Origin: Ctenosaura bakeri
Lineage: Eukaryota > Chordata > Lepidosauria > Squamata > Iguanidae
NCBI GenBank assembly: GCA_948474755.1
Contig: CAOLHI010000021.1
Location: 62,001 to 126,000 of the forward strand
Length of the DNA: 64,000 nucleotides
Reading direction: 5' to 3'
The notes under the pieces: generated by a model
Databases searched by the model: none
What the model was told of the DNA's origin: nothing
Seen by the model: the letters and a program-made list of their open reading frames with translations, nothing else
Shown: positions 34,001-43,875 of the stretch, piece after piece
How the letters are laid out: every line of letters begins with the position of its first letter
How positions within the stretch are numbered: the first letter of the stretch is position 1
Position numbers and translations under genes: made by a program

Positions 34001-36685
34001 ATACCTAGCTATGTAGCAGAGGTGCTAAGAGATCCCTCTACTGAATTGTGAAGATGCATAATGGGAACTAGCAAGAGTTCCCAGTGTGCATTTCTGCCCA
34101 ATGTGATGCAGATCAAGAGCAAGAGATGCACATTGGGACTGATGCATAGCAGGTCCTTGTGCCTTGGGCACCAATATGCCTCAGATACTTTGCTGGCTCT
34201 GCTACACATTAACATAATAGCAGTCCTCTATTGGATACAGAGAGTGGTGTAGTGGTAGTGGAGATCAGGGTTTGATTCCCCGCTGAGTTACGGAACCCCA
34301 CTTAAATGACCTTGGGTGCATCCCACACTCTCTGCCCAAAAAATGCCATGATGGGTTCACCTTATGGTCAGCATAAGTTAGAAATGAATTGAAAGCATAC
34401 AACAACAAACTGGATATGGATATTACACAACTCTTGCAATTCTAATTCTAGGACAAGTAAGTCAACCTACAAAGACTTAAGTCACCAACAGGATTCTGAC
34501 CAGCATTAGTAAATTTAGAGCATTTATACATCACTTTCAGATTAAAAAGAAATCCTCAAAGTGGGTAACACAGAAGTAAAAACAGATTACACAGAAGGGA
34601 AACAGAATAAAATAATGAAGAATAAAGTAACCTGAAACAGTGTGGAAAAACACACAATAAAGCAATCTAATCACTGTACAATAAGTTCAATGAAGACTTG
34701 GTCATATTTTGAATATACACATCAGGAGCAAGAGGACTTAACTGCCTCACGAGTCATCATAGGCTCCATTGACCTCAGTCTCTTAAGTGAGACTATTTGC
34801 ATCCAACATATCCTTAGAAGCATACCTTGTTTTCAACATATCGCTACATGTTGTCTTTCCATCTAAGGAGTTTAAGGCTTAGGAAAATCTTTTAGTATGT
34901 TAACTTATGTAGCACACTTTGATATGCCTTGCTGACAGCTTCAAATCTATAAATATTCATTTTGGACACTTGATGTTGCAGAGAGAAAAATACCCATGGT
35001 TTCTCCATAAATGTCTGTATTCCATATGGAAGTCCCATCATCATCCCATAGAAAACCATGACTGCCTGGTTTTACACATTCAGAATTAATATTGGACAAG
35101 TATCTGCTGGAGACATTTCACACTGCGGTAATTCTCCAAGGATGTTTGGGTTACTTGCAAAGATGTGCTAAATGTTTATTTTTATGTAAGATTTTACAAT
35201 AAGTTGTAATTCAGTAGAGTAAGGAGAGAGGAACCACCCTTGACTAGTGAGTATGTACTCTACCAGGCTTCACATAGCCCTTTGTTGACTACCATAGCTG
35301 GAACACAATGAAGGCAATGGATTCAAGCTTCAGGAAAGGAGATTCCACTTGAACCTCCTCAGAAAGAACTTCCTGACGGTCAGAGCTGTCCGGCAGTGGA
35401 ATATGCCGCCTCGGAGTGTGGTGGAGTCTCCTTCTTTGGAGGTTTTTAAGCAGAGGCTGGATGGCCATCTGTCGGGAGTGCTCTGATGGGTGTTCCTGCA
35501 TGGCAGGAGGTTGGACTGGATGGCCCCTGGGGTCCCTTCCAAGTCTATGATTCTATGATTCTAAGGTGCATAACTTCAGAAATGAGATACACTGAACACA
35601 AAGAAGCAAGGGCCAACCCAACAATTATGGCTTGAAGACATTTCATAAAAGTCACAGAGACAATAAATTCTCTTTTGCTTGCATAGCTCATGAACCTGAA
35701 CTTGTGGGAGGAAATCTATCAGGCCCATCACACCCATTGCTAAGTCAGGAGAGAATCATAACAGCAATGGGCAGCATGTAGGTTTTTAGCTTGCTTTGCC
35801 CTCCAACTCTCATTGATCCTAACCGAAGTTAAAAAGTGCAGCTATCTATCATTATATGATGGGGCTGAATTTTCCCCACCCTTGCAGAGCAACCTGGTTC
35901 TTACTGCAGCAGTCACTCTCAGGAGTGGCTGCATCTCTTTATGAGGGCCTGGAAACCATGCCTTATGAGGAGAGGTTTAGGGACCTGGGTATGTTTAGCC
36001 TGGAGAAGAGAAGCTTAAGAGGCGACATAAGAGCTATGTTTACATATCTGAAGGGATATCATGTGGAGGATGAAGCAAGTTTGTTTTCTGCTGCTTCAGA
36101 AACTAGGAAATGGAGCAATGGCTTCGAACTTCAGGAAAATAAATTCCATCTAAACATTAGGAAGAACAATTGGATGGTAAGAGCAGTTTGACAGTGGAAT
36201 GCTCTGACTTGGAGTGTGGTGGAGTCTCCTTCTTTGGAGGTTTGTAAGCAGAGGTTGGATGGCCATCTTATGGAATTCCTGCATGGCAGAATGGGTTGCA
36301 CTGGATGGCCCTTGTGGTCTCTTTCAACTCTATGATTTTATGAGAAGAGCACAAAAGGGCCTCCTGTGCAAAGCAATACCTCTGTACCTGGCTGAGAGCT
36401 GTTGTAAGGGAGCAAAGACTCTATAGGTCCCTTGTTACTGTCCACAGGAAAGTAACAGACAGGCATAGATGCAGCTGCATCTTTCTCTCTAGTCCCCAGA
36501 AACTGCTTGCTACTGAGCATTCAAAAAATAATTAACCAATGTGTGCATTAAGTAACAATGTTGGCCAACTGGATCACAATGTCACACAAGTTCTATTTAA
36601 AACCCTTTATAGGGGGTTGCACTTACCACAATCAGTACCTGAAGGAGCGTAACTTGTCACTGAATCTGGGAGTTCATCGAGGAGC
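14804..36685 (-). CDS. VRK2: VRK2, 3' part (four coding exons)
   Basis: VRK2 is a vaccinia-related Ser/Thr kinase whose long isoform is anchored in the ER and nuclear envelope by a C-terminal membrane segment. Minus-strand exons join 36627-36685, 24483-24664, 16452-16619 and 14804-15043 with consistent AG/GT borders and phases and no stop. The first two encode the end of the kinase domain, LLDELPDSVTSYAPSG and LAYNEKPDYEMLKQIL, matching LLDELPQSVLKWAPSG and LAYDEKPNYQALKKIL as I recall human VRK2. The next exons give a charged, poorly conserved linker. The protein ends in a run of about 18 hydrophobic residues (IIAIVVLFFLILLSLYFL), the tail anchor. The catalytic kinase exons were not found between 36.7 and 64 kb. 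The position tail to tail with FANCL supports the call. Confidence 0.9.
15541..15581 (+). repeat. (CA)n microsatellite
   Basis: About twenty uninterrupted CA units in the last VRK2 intron. Confidence 0.95.
16452..16619 (-). CDS. VRK2: VRK2 linker exon
   Basis: A 168-nt phase-0 exon of 56 codons between CTTTTACAG and GTGAGT. It encodes a Lys/Glu-rich segment starting ADLPKPAPKQVKE. The sequence is only loosely like other VRK2 linkers; splice sites and phase support it. Confidence 0.8.
17197..18197 (+). mobile_element. GC-rich solo LTR with CAGGA duplication
   Basis: A 1001-bp block starts TGTCAGGGG and ends CACTGACA, so TGTCA/TGACA are inverted tips. CAGGA flanks it directly at 17192-17196 and 18198-18202, a 5-bp target duplication. 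No primer-binding site or internal coding region follows, as expected for a solo LTR. The 5' half is very GC-rich with tandem units of about 30 bp around GAGGCCGCTGCGGCCGACGG; the 3' half is AT-richer with AGTAAA before the end, perhaps a poly(A) signal. The 201-codon open frame at 17180-17785 follows the repeats and starts outside the LTR, so I do not call it a gene. Ty3-type or retroviral origin cannot be decided. Confidence 0.8.
18280..18800 (-). repeat. CR1 LINE 3' fragment
   Basis: Diverged CR1 in minus orientation. Landmarks are the AATCATCCCCAGG-like block near 18550 and GAACTGGACACAGT at 18711 followed by ATCCAGATGTGACC, which match typical CR1 text. Confidence 0.65.
19240..19425 (+). 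repeat. tRNA-derived SINE
   Basis: Contains ACACATGCTTTGCATGCAAAA, a tRNA-like arm, then a decayed B box near GGATCTAATC. The body reads GAGAGCCATTGCCAGAG and GGTCTGATTTAGCAT, as in squamate SINEs derived from a tRNA with a TGC-type anticodon arm. Confidence 0.65.
19625..20074 (+). mobile_element. Harbinger-like MITE with internal palindromes
   Basis: A 450-bp element with inverted ends GGCCATTTCCGCA and TGTGGAAATGGCC, flanked by TTA at 19622-19624 and 20075-20077. A TTA duplication is typical of PIF/Harbinger transposons. Three internal perfect or near-perfect hairpins occur: GCTTTTGAAAGACC and its complement at about 19770-19808, GGTTGGTCGAG and its complement at about 19910-19933, and CACGGGGCGA and its complement near 20039-20063. 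It is GC-rich and non-coding. Strand is arbitrary. Confidence 0.82.
20078..23348. other. VRK2 intron, no clear feature
   Basis: AT-rich intronic DNA. A minus-strand open frame of 122 codons at 20647-21015 matches nothing I know. No exon or intact repeat was recognised. Confidence 0.45.
23349..23481. mobile_element. End-only DIRS derivative (hairpin)
   Basis: The left side, GAACAGGTTGCTTACCAGTA onward, is the outer 3' end of the DIRS family. The right side ends GGGACCACAAAGAA, the outer 5' end. Only about 130 bp lie between, with a palindrome ACACAATGGGTTTGGGT and ACCCAAGCCCATTGTGT. The element therefore consists of two joined ends with no coding region, bordered by the GAA triplet used by the other copies. 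Confidence 0.7.
24483..24664 (-). CDS. VRK2: VRK2 exon, end of kinase domain
   Basis: A 182-nt exon between TTTTACAG and GTAAGT. The first two bases complete a codon from the previous exon. LAYNEKPDYEMLKQIL and GMLDFTTSG match the end of the VRK2 kinase lobe. Confidence 0.9.
24954..25016 (+). repeat. (ACT)n then (ATC)n microsatellite
   Basis: Four to five ACT units followed by about sixteen ATC units, beside the 3' end of a LINE. Confidence 0.95.
25040..27700 (-). mobile_element. L2/Jockey-type LINE, nearly full ORF2, decayed
   Basis: Read on the minus strand, the endonuclease end comes first: an MATMGLSQLICGP-like block near 27430, then a DHYLV-like block near 27310. It continues with LWNREMTQIIDTVAPKCPL at about 27120-27180, FAVVRAAKKCF at about 26950, the RT segment YLDPFQSAFRPGYGTETAL at about 26350 and the C-terminal LGVLLDPILLLESQVAAVAR at about 25700-25780. 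The 3' tail is near 25060. Several stops and frameshifts show it is dead. It lies in a VRK2 intron. The YADD part falls in a badly decayed stretch and was not seen clearly. Confidence 0.8.
28460..28930 (+). repeat. LINE 3' end with (AATG)n tail
   Basis: Encodes MLVITYKALCSLG and KAFSVAAPTLWKALP, the C-terminus of the same LINE family. The 3' tail GCCACCTTGGGTCCCATTC is followed by a tail of AATG units at 28904-28930. Confidence 0.75.
29632..29955 (-). repeat. 3' terminal repeat and internal complementary region, copy B
   Basis: GGTTCTTCGAGTGGTCATCTGTG at about 29656-29678 is inverted at about 29865-29895 (CACAGATGACCACTTGAAGAACC), and the 5'-end-like block TTCTTCTTTGTGGCCTCTG follows at once. 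This is the same junction layout as in copy C, with more substitutions. Confidence 0.8.
29960..31010 (-). pseudogene. Tyrosine recombinase of DIRS copy B
   Basis: The N-terminal part (RKESTCRSYNYKWRKFVAFAD), the middle (ARRAGELTALHSDE, HRDKVVLR) and the C-terminal part are each readable but in different frames. The catalytic set is recognisable: Arg in ARRAGE, the HSTR motif, Trp in VATW and the tyrosine in CHYCLD. Frameshifts separate the parts. Confidence 0.75.
31100..32340 (-). pseudogene. RT second half, RNase H and methyltransferase-like segment, copy B
   Basis: RT keeps YLDDWLLVAS near 32220. RNase H shows ITTDMSLLSWGAHC and ILSDNTTAVYY. The following segment reads GDTFQFPWSRNFLY and PPFPLLGQVV in another frame. 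The fingers and first palm motifs are absent. A 421-codon open frame (31534-32799) crosses the Gag-RT fusion, then drifts out of frame in RNase H. Confidence 0.75.
32341..33885 (-). pseudogene. Gag remnant of DIRS copy B
   Basis: The conserved C-terminal part (RISNTQACLPVYQ, LFDGQGLFHATTDDAMDHL) and a decayed RS-rich part ending near YRDRYHPDVRR are readable in several frames. The zinc motif is missing because of the 5' truncation. Confidence 0.7.
34235..34412 (+). repeat. tRNA-derived SINE
   Basis: GTGGTGTAGTGGTAG (A box) and GGTTTGATTCC (B box) are followed by a body with GACCTTGGGTGCATCCCA. The tail GGTCAGCATAAGTTAGAAA ends in an ACAACAA run. The tail is shared with the 5S-derived SINEs of this window. 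Confidence 0.75.
35305..35563 (+). repeat. CR1 LINE 3' end
   Basis: AGAACTTCCTGACGGTCAG, GTGGTGGAGTCTCCTTC and GGTTGGACTGGATGGCCCC lead to the terminal repeat of ATTCT/ATGATTCT type. It is the same consensus as the copy interrupted by DIRS copy C. Confidence 0.85.
35905..36343 (+). repeat. CR1 LINE 3' end, longer copy
   Basis: Begins in the ORF2 C-terminus (YEERFRDLG, LEKRSLRGDI) and continues through TTTTCTGCTGC...GGAGCAATGGCTTC to the 3' end at TCTATGATTTTATG. It gives the uninterrupted reference for the insertion point of DIRS copy C. Confidence 0.85.
36627..36685 (-). CDS. VRK2: VRK2 short exon in kinase C-lobe
   Basis: A 59-nt exon after a CCTGATTTCAG acceptor and before GTAAGT. It encodes LLDELPDSVTSYAPSGTDC. 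The one-base overhang fits the two-base start of the exon at 24664. Confidence 0.88.
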
Positions 36686-38901
36686 CTGAAATCAGGAAAA
36701 TGCAACCAAGGGTGAGGCAGCAAGACACAGCAGGCAGGCCACTTATTGGAAGCGGAAGAATCTTGGATGATGCTTCCCTTTGGGAATGGAGGAGACTGCC
36801 TGAGCAGGTAATCACTCCATCTCTCTCACTCTCTCCCAGCATCAGCTGACCCGTCGGAGAGTGCAACTATTAGCAATACCCTGAGCAGAATAATGGCCAA
36901 GGAAAATGTCTTCACTCTCAAGAGTTCTTGCCAGACGTGTTGTAATTTTATGAGAGGAAGAAATCCCACCTGGGATAAATTTGCCTTCTTCGCTCTCAGA
37001 CCAAAGATTAATGACTGGCTTTTTAGAAGTTCAACACAGTTCAGCGCCGTTTGTTCTTGTTGCTCACAAGGAGAATCTATACACAAATAGTATCCAATAG
37101 ATAAATTACAGCACAATCCAGTATCTATTGAGAAGTTTCAGTGGGACATGCTCTCAGGCAAGTGTGTAATGTTCGGCAAAGTAAATAATTGTTCTCAAAC
37201 TATGCCAAATTAAGTTGTTACCAAAGGAGCCAGTTGTGTCCTATAGGCTAAGCTGAAGAACAAACTGCATTCTGTTCTGTAGGTACAAAAGGCAGGGAGA
37301 TTTGCAACCAAAATGATGCCCACATTTCACTCACACACTGTGTCCTTTCTTTAAGGACATGAACAGGTATGAACATCACAGCTTGGAAAATTTACTCTTT
37401 TTGGACTACCACAACCAGAATCCCCATCTAGCATGGCTATTGGGTATGTTTGCTGGTGAATTCTGGAAGTGGTAGTTCAAAAAAGGAATTTTTCCTAGCA
37501 ATGCTGAACACACATTTCTATCAGCCAAGGACAGACTAAAGCTTCACTTTATGTCTTCACTGTCTGCTCTCAAACCTTAAAAACTCTTGAAATGTTACAG
37601 AGCACAAGTCCCCTTTCTTACTTATCTACATTCACATTGTTTCATCACACAGTAGTATAAGAAACATTCACTATTCTTTGTTCTTTTCAAAAAGAAATTA
37701 AAAAAATTAAAAGATAATGGGAAGTATTAATAGAAGGAACCTTTTGTTTTCTTTCAAGGGACCTTTCTTTTTCTTTTCTTTTCCCCGCCCGTAGGAAGTC
37801 TCAAGTGCCCTCACCTTTAGGCACAACATTCTGTAACACATGTCCTAATTATTTTAAGGACTCACAACCTGCACTTCCCAGAAGTCAGGTCTCCTAAAAT
37901 TTGCTTTCCAACGTGTCTGCTGATTGCTTGTACAAGTTTACAGAAAAGGCAATTCACCATGGTGCCAACACCTCATCATGTTTTTTAAAAAATGAATCAA
38001 TCAGCCCATTGTTGCACTCCTTGACGCTCAGAGCAACCCCCACATATGGTTCCTTTAGGGTGGAATTTTAGAATCCCTGGACTAGATCACCTTCAGTTGT
38101 TTACTGACCTTACCAGTCAGTTGAAGAGCAAAAGAGAGGGGGAGGAAATTCTGGCACATGATCAGGGTTCTTACAGCACATTCCTGTCCTGGCTTTCAAT
38201 TCCCAACATGGAGTCTGGACACAGACCAGAACACCTGCTCAGAGGAGAGAGGTGGCAACAGGAACAAGCGCAGGGAACCCAGAGCATGGATCTGCTTGTC
38301 GTAAAGGGTGCCATGGGAAACAGATTAAGGACCCCAAACAAGTTTTTGCATTACGGTGAAAGCAGATTTGGAAAGAATACGCAGAAAAATGAAGTCACTG
38401 TTTTAAAAAACATAGCCTGCCTAAACATATGCCAATGTTTATTCAAACAGTATAATGCAAAAATTAAAAGAAAAATAGGCTGCCACATCCTATACAAACT
38501 TACCTACAAGTAAGCACTGTTTAATTACACAATTATTTTTGCATAAGCTTGCATAGGGTTACATTGTAGTTGCCTTACATCTTTTCATTATCTTTCTCTT
38601 TTTAAAAATGCCTACTGTGCATTTTACTTAAAATTATTTATGTCAAGTCACAGAGATTCTAATGTTCTTGGTAATGTATACCAATTCCTTTTTTGATGTT
38701 GCACAAAGAGGTATCCCATACCTCCTTACAAAATGGTCTCCTCCTGGCTGTGCAACAGCTCCCAGATAGCACTGGCTACAGTGGCTGGGAGTGTGCACCA
38801 TTCTCTATATTGAGCTACTTGTGCTGAATTGCCTGGCTTGATCCTGATGTCCTTCCACAGCAAAAAGTATGGCTGAATGTGAGATCCTTGACAAATCATC
38901 C

Positions 38902-38938
<37 letters not shown>

Positions 38939-41524
38939 ACACACACACACATATTAATGTTCTAAACCCACTGTTTGTTCTAAACCCACTGTTTGAACTA
39001 ACTAAAGTAGATCTCCTGAAAGGAAACTTCTTAGTTACCATGTAGACTGCATCCTCAGAAGTCAGAATCATCCAGATCATAATATTTCCCAATGTCTTTG
39101 TATAGTTGTGAAAACTGGACAGTAAAGAAAGCTGACAGCAGAAAAACCAACTCATTTGAAATGTGGTGATGAAAGGGATACCATTGATACCATGGACTGC
39201 TAAAAAGACAAATAAATGGGTCCTAGAGCAAATTAAACCTTAACTCTTCCTAGAAACTGAAATGACTAAACTGAGGCTGTTGTGTTTGGGGCATATCATA
39301 ACTCATGATCCCATTTATAGGGTCACTGTAAGTCAAAGTTAACTCTACAGCAAATAACAACAAAAATACAAGTCCAATTTATTTGAACTGGTCTAATCTT
39401 ACCGAGACTGGCATTGAATCTGCCCCATAATGTTGAAGCTTTTCTTTGAGATTGGAAATAATTGAACATGCATCAAAATGTTGCACACAGCCCACAGGCT
39501 GCTCCCATCAGAATTCAAAACAGCCAGATTTTCCATATTCTCGCCTTTTCTAGGACACTCCACACCATCCTCTTTCCTTGATCCAGATTTTCCATTTCTC
39601 CAACAGTCACCATTTCCTCCCAGGTCCTCACTGAGCTTTGTAGGTGTTCCAAAAATAGCCTTCCCTTCTAAAAAGGTATGAGGAAGTTGTTTTCCCTTCA
39701 TATGTTATTGAAAATATGACTTTTATCACAGCTGGTCAGTACTGGCAGTCATGATAAGAAATGATGGGCGCTGCAGTCCAACAGCACCTGGAATGGCCCA
39801 CCCCTATACTAAAGATTTTTTTGTACCCAGGGCTCCCCCAGCACCTCAAATTCCTTTCATGCACTGATGATGCCTGTCAGCCTTCCAGGCTCTTATTGCT
39901 ACCAAACGGAACTGTGCAGCTATTTTGTTTTTCTAACCATAAGGGATTTTTTTTTTCTGGTAAGGGAAAAGGAGAAAGAAATGGTGGGAACACACGGGAG
40001 GATACAAGTAAAGATAACTGTCATTTGAACCTCAGCTCCACAACTGAGGCAGCATGATCGGAAAATGAAAGCCTTATCTAGATGCACATTCTACCTATTA
40101 AGAGATAAGATGTTTGGGGAAATGTTTATTTAAGATTTTTTCATATATAGCATTATATGATTTGAACAAACTCTGGTATATTTCTGTAGCCTTAAGACAC
40201 AGAGCTTTTCTTCTTTGTGTGCCCCTGACTGGAGGGCAATGAAATTGTCTTTTTTTTTTTTCCTTTTGTGTTTGACTCAGAAGATTCCAACAGAAACCCT
40301 CCCAAGTCAACGAGGGTAGTTGAATCCACTCTGGATTTTAATCAGAACTGTCAAGGTTCCCCATTAGGAACCATGGGTTGCTCTTTTAAAGTTTGAACTA
40401 AACCCCCAAAATGGTATCGGCACTGGAGCCACCAGGTACCACTGTTTTAACAACAGATTTGGGAACAGAACAAGAGGGGCTATGTTGCCTTCCTTGTGGG
40501 CAAGGGGTCGTTTAGGTGGTAAAAAGATCAAGGGCCTACTTCCAACTGCTAGTCCCAACTAGAGCAGATCAACAGAAAAAAGAAGGCTGGCCTCCACATG
40601 CTTATGGATGGTCAAAACTTACTCTTTAAAAAGCCCCAAGCATTTCGGCTTGTTTATAAATTAATTGGTTGTCTTCAGGGCTTATACTAAAATAAAACAA
40701 ATATACGTATCAATTTTCAATCTTATAGCAAGGAGCAACACACATATACAAAATTATATAATACTTCCAAATTCACATAGTGAAGTATACTGTTCATATA
40801 ACACCAATCTATAACAGCAGTTTCTGGAGTTGCCACTGCACTCTACATACTCAACTGATATGCAACAAAGAAGATAAATGGCAATTGTTTTTGTTATTTA
40901 TACATTCCTCATATGGTCAGAAACAAGGGATGTCCAGGCAGCCTCAAAACCAGATTACACCAGACATCCTTGACATCCTGGTCATACCACTTTCTTTAGG
41001 CCATCCCAAAATTTGGACCCTCCCAAAACACATGAAGCCTAGTCTTTTTTTTCTTTCTTCTGCTGATTTATTTATACCTGCTTTCCAGCACCTATTCCTG
41101 CTCCAACTAGAGCAGACCCATTGGCCCATGGACACATTGGCCCATAGGACTAGCAGTGGGATTTAGGTCAGAATGATTAGATTCATTGCAAGGATGAAAG
41201 AAGAAGAAGGGAAAGGAGGCCTCCATATTTTCCTATAAGTCTTCCTTATCTGGACCTTGCTTTGTTTGGTGAAGTGTGGGTAGAGAGGAAGCAGTCTAAG
41301 TCCACAGTATAAAGATCGGGGTAATCAAAGGTGTGTGAGGACATACCTGAGTGAGTGCAGATGCTACAGAGAAAGAGCTTTTATAAGTTTCATGTCCGGC
41401 ACATCAACACAAATGGGTCTCAAGGACTTGCATCCTCCTGGGAAAACCTGTGTCCACCTGTGCATGGTAAGACAAATGCCTAGGTGACAATTGCTCCCCA
41501 CAACGAGATGTCTTAAAATATACT
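36686..41524. other. Probable VRK2 intron or 5' flank, mostly unassigned
   Basis: No VRK2 kinase exon was recognised. A SINE tail (GGGTCACTGTAAGTCAAAG) lies at about 39270-39365. The open frames at 38046-38513 (+) and 39399-39701 (-) have no recognisable domain. Confidence 0.45.
38901..38951 (+). repeat. (CT)n and (CA)n microsatellite
   Basis: A run of CT units, interrupted once, followed by a short CA run. Confidence 0.95.
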
Positions 41525-41573
41525 GATGAGGGAACAGGGTTGTTTTCCACTGCTCCAGAGACTAGGACAAGAA

Positions 41574-41769
41574 GAACAGGTTGCTTACCAGTAACTGTGG
41601 TTCTTCGAGTGGTCATCTGTGCCATCATACACTAGGAGCTTTAGCGCCTGCGCGGTAGCGTTCGGAAACTTCTAGAGCTTGTTCGCTTGGCGGGAACCCC
41701 TCCCCCACGCCGGTACTGCGCATGCTCCTCCCGCCGAGCAAGGGTCTCTCCTCAGTTCTGTCGTCCGCC
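41574..41769 (-). repeat. 3' terminal inverted repeat, copy C
   Basis: The shared inner part, 41625-41769, is the reverse complement of 47474-47620. The outermost 41574-41624 is specific to the 3' end and reappears inverted in the internal complementary region. Confidence 0.9.
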
Positions 41770-41816
41770 GTAGAACCTACAGGGACATGAGAAAGAGGGG
41801 AAGAAGGGCGGGTGTG

Positions 41817-41910
41817 TATGATGGCACAGATGACCACTCGAAGAACCACAGTTACAGGTAAGCAACCTGTTCTTCTTCTTCGTGGTCTCTGTGCCTTCAT
41901 ACACTAGGAG
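41817..41910 (-). repeat. Internal complementary region, copy C
   Basis: 41817-41872 is the inverted copy of the outer 3' end. 41873-41910 is the inverted copy of the outer 5' end, starting with TTC triplets and CGTGGTCTC. The two meet exactly as the element ends would in a circle: one TTC from the 3' end plus three from the 5' end give the four seen here. This is the hallmark template of DIRS elements. Confidence 0.9.
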
Positions 41911-41946
41911 ACTGTGTAGCTTACCGGTCGGATGGCGGGTCAGGTC

Positions 41947-42980
41947 CTACAGCACGGAAGTCAGCACCTCACGTCCAAACCGGGCATCTCTGCGCGACCG
42001 GCAGTCGAGCCTGTAGTGGCGCACGAAGGTCAATGGTTGGGACCAGGTCGCCACACGGCAGAGTTCATGCAGGTCAACTCCTCGCAGGAGGGCCGCAGAA
42101 GTAGCCACAGCTCTGGTGGAGTGGGCTCGAAGCAGGACTGGCGGAGGCTTCCTCGCGAGCTCATACGCCAGTTCAATAGTCCTCACCACCCACTTGGAGA
42201 AGCGCTGGGTGGACACTTTGAGGCCCTTCCGACATCGCCCATAGCAAAGAAAGAGATGCGGCGTCTGTCGGAAGGAAGCAGTCCTGTCCTTGTAGAAGGC
42301 CAAGGCCCGACGCACGTCCAGGGAGTGGAGGGACCGCTCCAACGGTGTCGTCGGGTTCGGGAAGAAGGCAGGCAGGATGATGTCCTGGTTGAGATGGAAA
42401 CTGGACACCACTTTTAGCAGGAACGAGATGTCAGGTCTCAGGACCACCTTGTCCCTGTGGAAGACCATGAAGGGCTCATCGGACCGAAGAGCTGTGATCT
42501 CACTCGCTCGCCTCGCTGAGGTCACCGCTACCAGGAAGGCAGTTTTCATGGTCAGGAGCCTGTCATCCGAGGTTGCCATTGGCTCGAAGGGCGGCTTTGT
42601 CAGCTGCGAGAGCACCAGCGAGAGGGACCACGGCGGTAGTGGCGGCGATACCGGCGGGTAGAGATTATGAAGTCCTTTCAGGAACCGCTTAACGGTATCG
42701 TTCCTGAAGAAGGCCGATGCCGCAGATCGTGGCGGTTGGTATGCCACGATCGCGGAGAGGTAAACCTTCAGGGATGGAAACGCCAGACCCTGTTGCCAGA
42801 GGTGCAGGAGGAAATGCAGGACGGTAAGAGTCCCGCAGGCGATACCGGCTCACTCCTCTCGTTAGCGAAGGTCAGGAAGCGTCGCCACTTGTATTGGTAG
42901 TTGCGACGAGTGGATTCCTTCCTGGCCGCGACGAGAACGGTACCGAGCACGGGATCGTCAGTGCGATATCCTCCAGGCAT
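41947..42980 (-). pseudogene. Tyrosine recombinase of DIRS copy C, one frameshift
   Basis: This enzyme would join the circular DNA copy to the target. The N-terminal part (DPVLGTVLVAARKESTRRNY, 42768-42980) and the main part (42747 to 41947, 266 codons) are in different frames; alignment with copy D shows a lost base near 42825-42840. Catalytic residues are present: Arg in SARRASE, His and Arg in HSTR, Trp in VATWSQ and Tyr in RHYRLD. The family size of roughly 330 residues fits. It lies directly before the internal complementary region, as in other DIRS elements. Confidence 0.85.
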
Positions 42981-43074
42981 AGAGGGCCAGGCGTGGCAGG
43001 TCCGGATGAAGGACTCGGCCGCTGGAGTGGGAGAGCAGGCCCGGTGTCGGTGGCAGCCGGAGCAGGTCGCCTCG

Positions 43075-43355
43075 TGCAGCTCGTAGCAGGGGTGTGAACC
43101 AGTGATGCCTCGGTCAGTACGGGGCTACCAGGATCGCGTCGGCTCGGTCGGCGAGAATCTTCGATATCGTCCGGCCGAGCAGCGGGAACGGCGGGAACGC
43201 GTAGAGGAGTTCCCCGGTCCACGGAAACTGGAAAGCGTCCCCGATGGAAGCGCGATCGTGGCCCGCTCTGGAACAGAATCGGCGACACTTCGCGTTTTCC
43301 CTGGTCGCGAAGAGGTCGATCGATGGTTCGCCCCAGCGGTCTCGAATCAGTACTG
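43075..43355 (-). pseudogene. Methyltransferase-like segment of DIRS copy C
   Basis: The segment between RNase H and recombinase reads IDLFATRENAKCRRFCS, GDAFQFPWTGELLYAF and PPFPLLGRTI. DIRS elements carry a domain here related to phage N6-adenine methyltransferases; the DLFAT-ENAKC and PPFPL blocks resemble its DxxAS-ENAKC and NPPY positions, but that equivalence is my inference. A TGA on the minus strand at 43114-43116 interrupts the conserved block LVAPY-stop-PRHHW. The frame differs from that of RNase H. Confidence 0.6.
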
Positions 43356-43374
43356 CAACGCCCCTCCGAGAGAG

Positions 43375-43875
43375 ACCATTCGTGATGGGATGAGGTGTCC
43401 CTGCTGAGGGCGTCTGCCATGGTGTTCTCCTGCCCGGCCAGGTGAACCGCCACGGGATGCGTGTGCAGGCGAATGCACCATTCCCACAGGTCGAGCGCGA
43501 TGTTGAGCAGGGTCGTGGAATGAGTCCCTCCTTGTCTGTTGATGTAACAGACGGCGGTGGTATTGTCCGTCAGGACCAGGACCGTGCGCCCCGCTACGAC
43601 GTGGCGGAACGCCCGTAGCGTTTTCGAGACGGCGAGCAGCTCCAGCGCATTGATATGGAGAGCGGTCTCGTCGTCGGTCCATCTGTCGCGGACTCTGAGA
43701 TCGCTGCAGTGGGCACCCCATCCATACAGGGAGGCGTCGGTCGTTACCGTCACCTTCGGTGTCGGCTGTTGGAAAGGCATCCCTGACATCAGATTGCGTC
43801 GCGACTGACACCATCGGAGGGATGAGCGGACGTCTTCCGGCAGTTGCAGTCGGAGTGTCTGTTCGTCTCGCAGGG
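43375..43875 (-). pseudogene. RNase H of DIRS copy C
   Basis: RNase H would degrade the RNA strand during copying. Acidic catalytic positions are visible in order: Asp in TTDASLYGWG, Glu in NALELLAV, Asp in VLTDNTTAV and Asp in NTMADALSR. It follows RT but is shifted relative to it by a lost A near 43879, where copy A has GTCGAATATG and this copy GTCGATATG. Confidence 0.82.

Noticed and set aside
41679..41861. Short frames repeated at 3556-3825, 47150-47566 and 62668-62895 with a shared MFAWREPLPH start
   Set aside because: They are translations of the DIRS terminal repeats on either strand, not separate genes.
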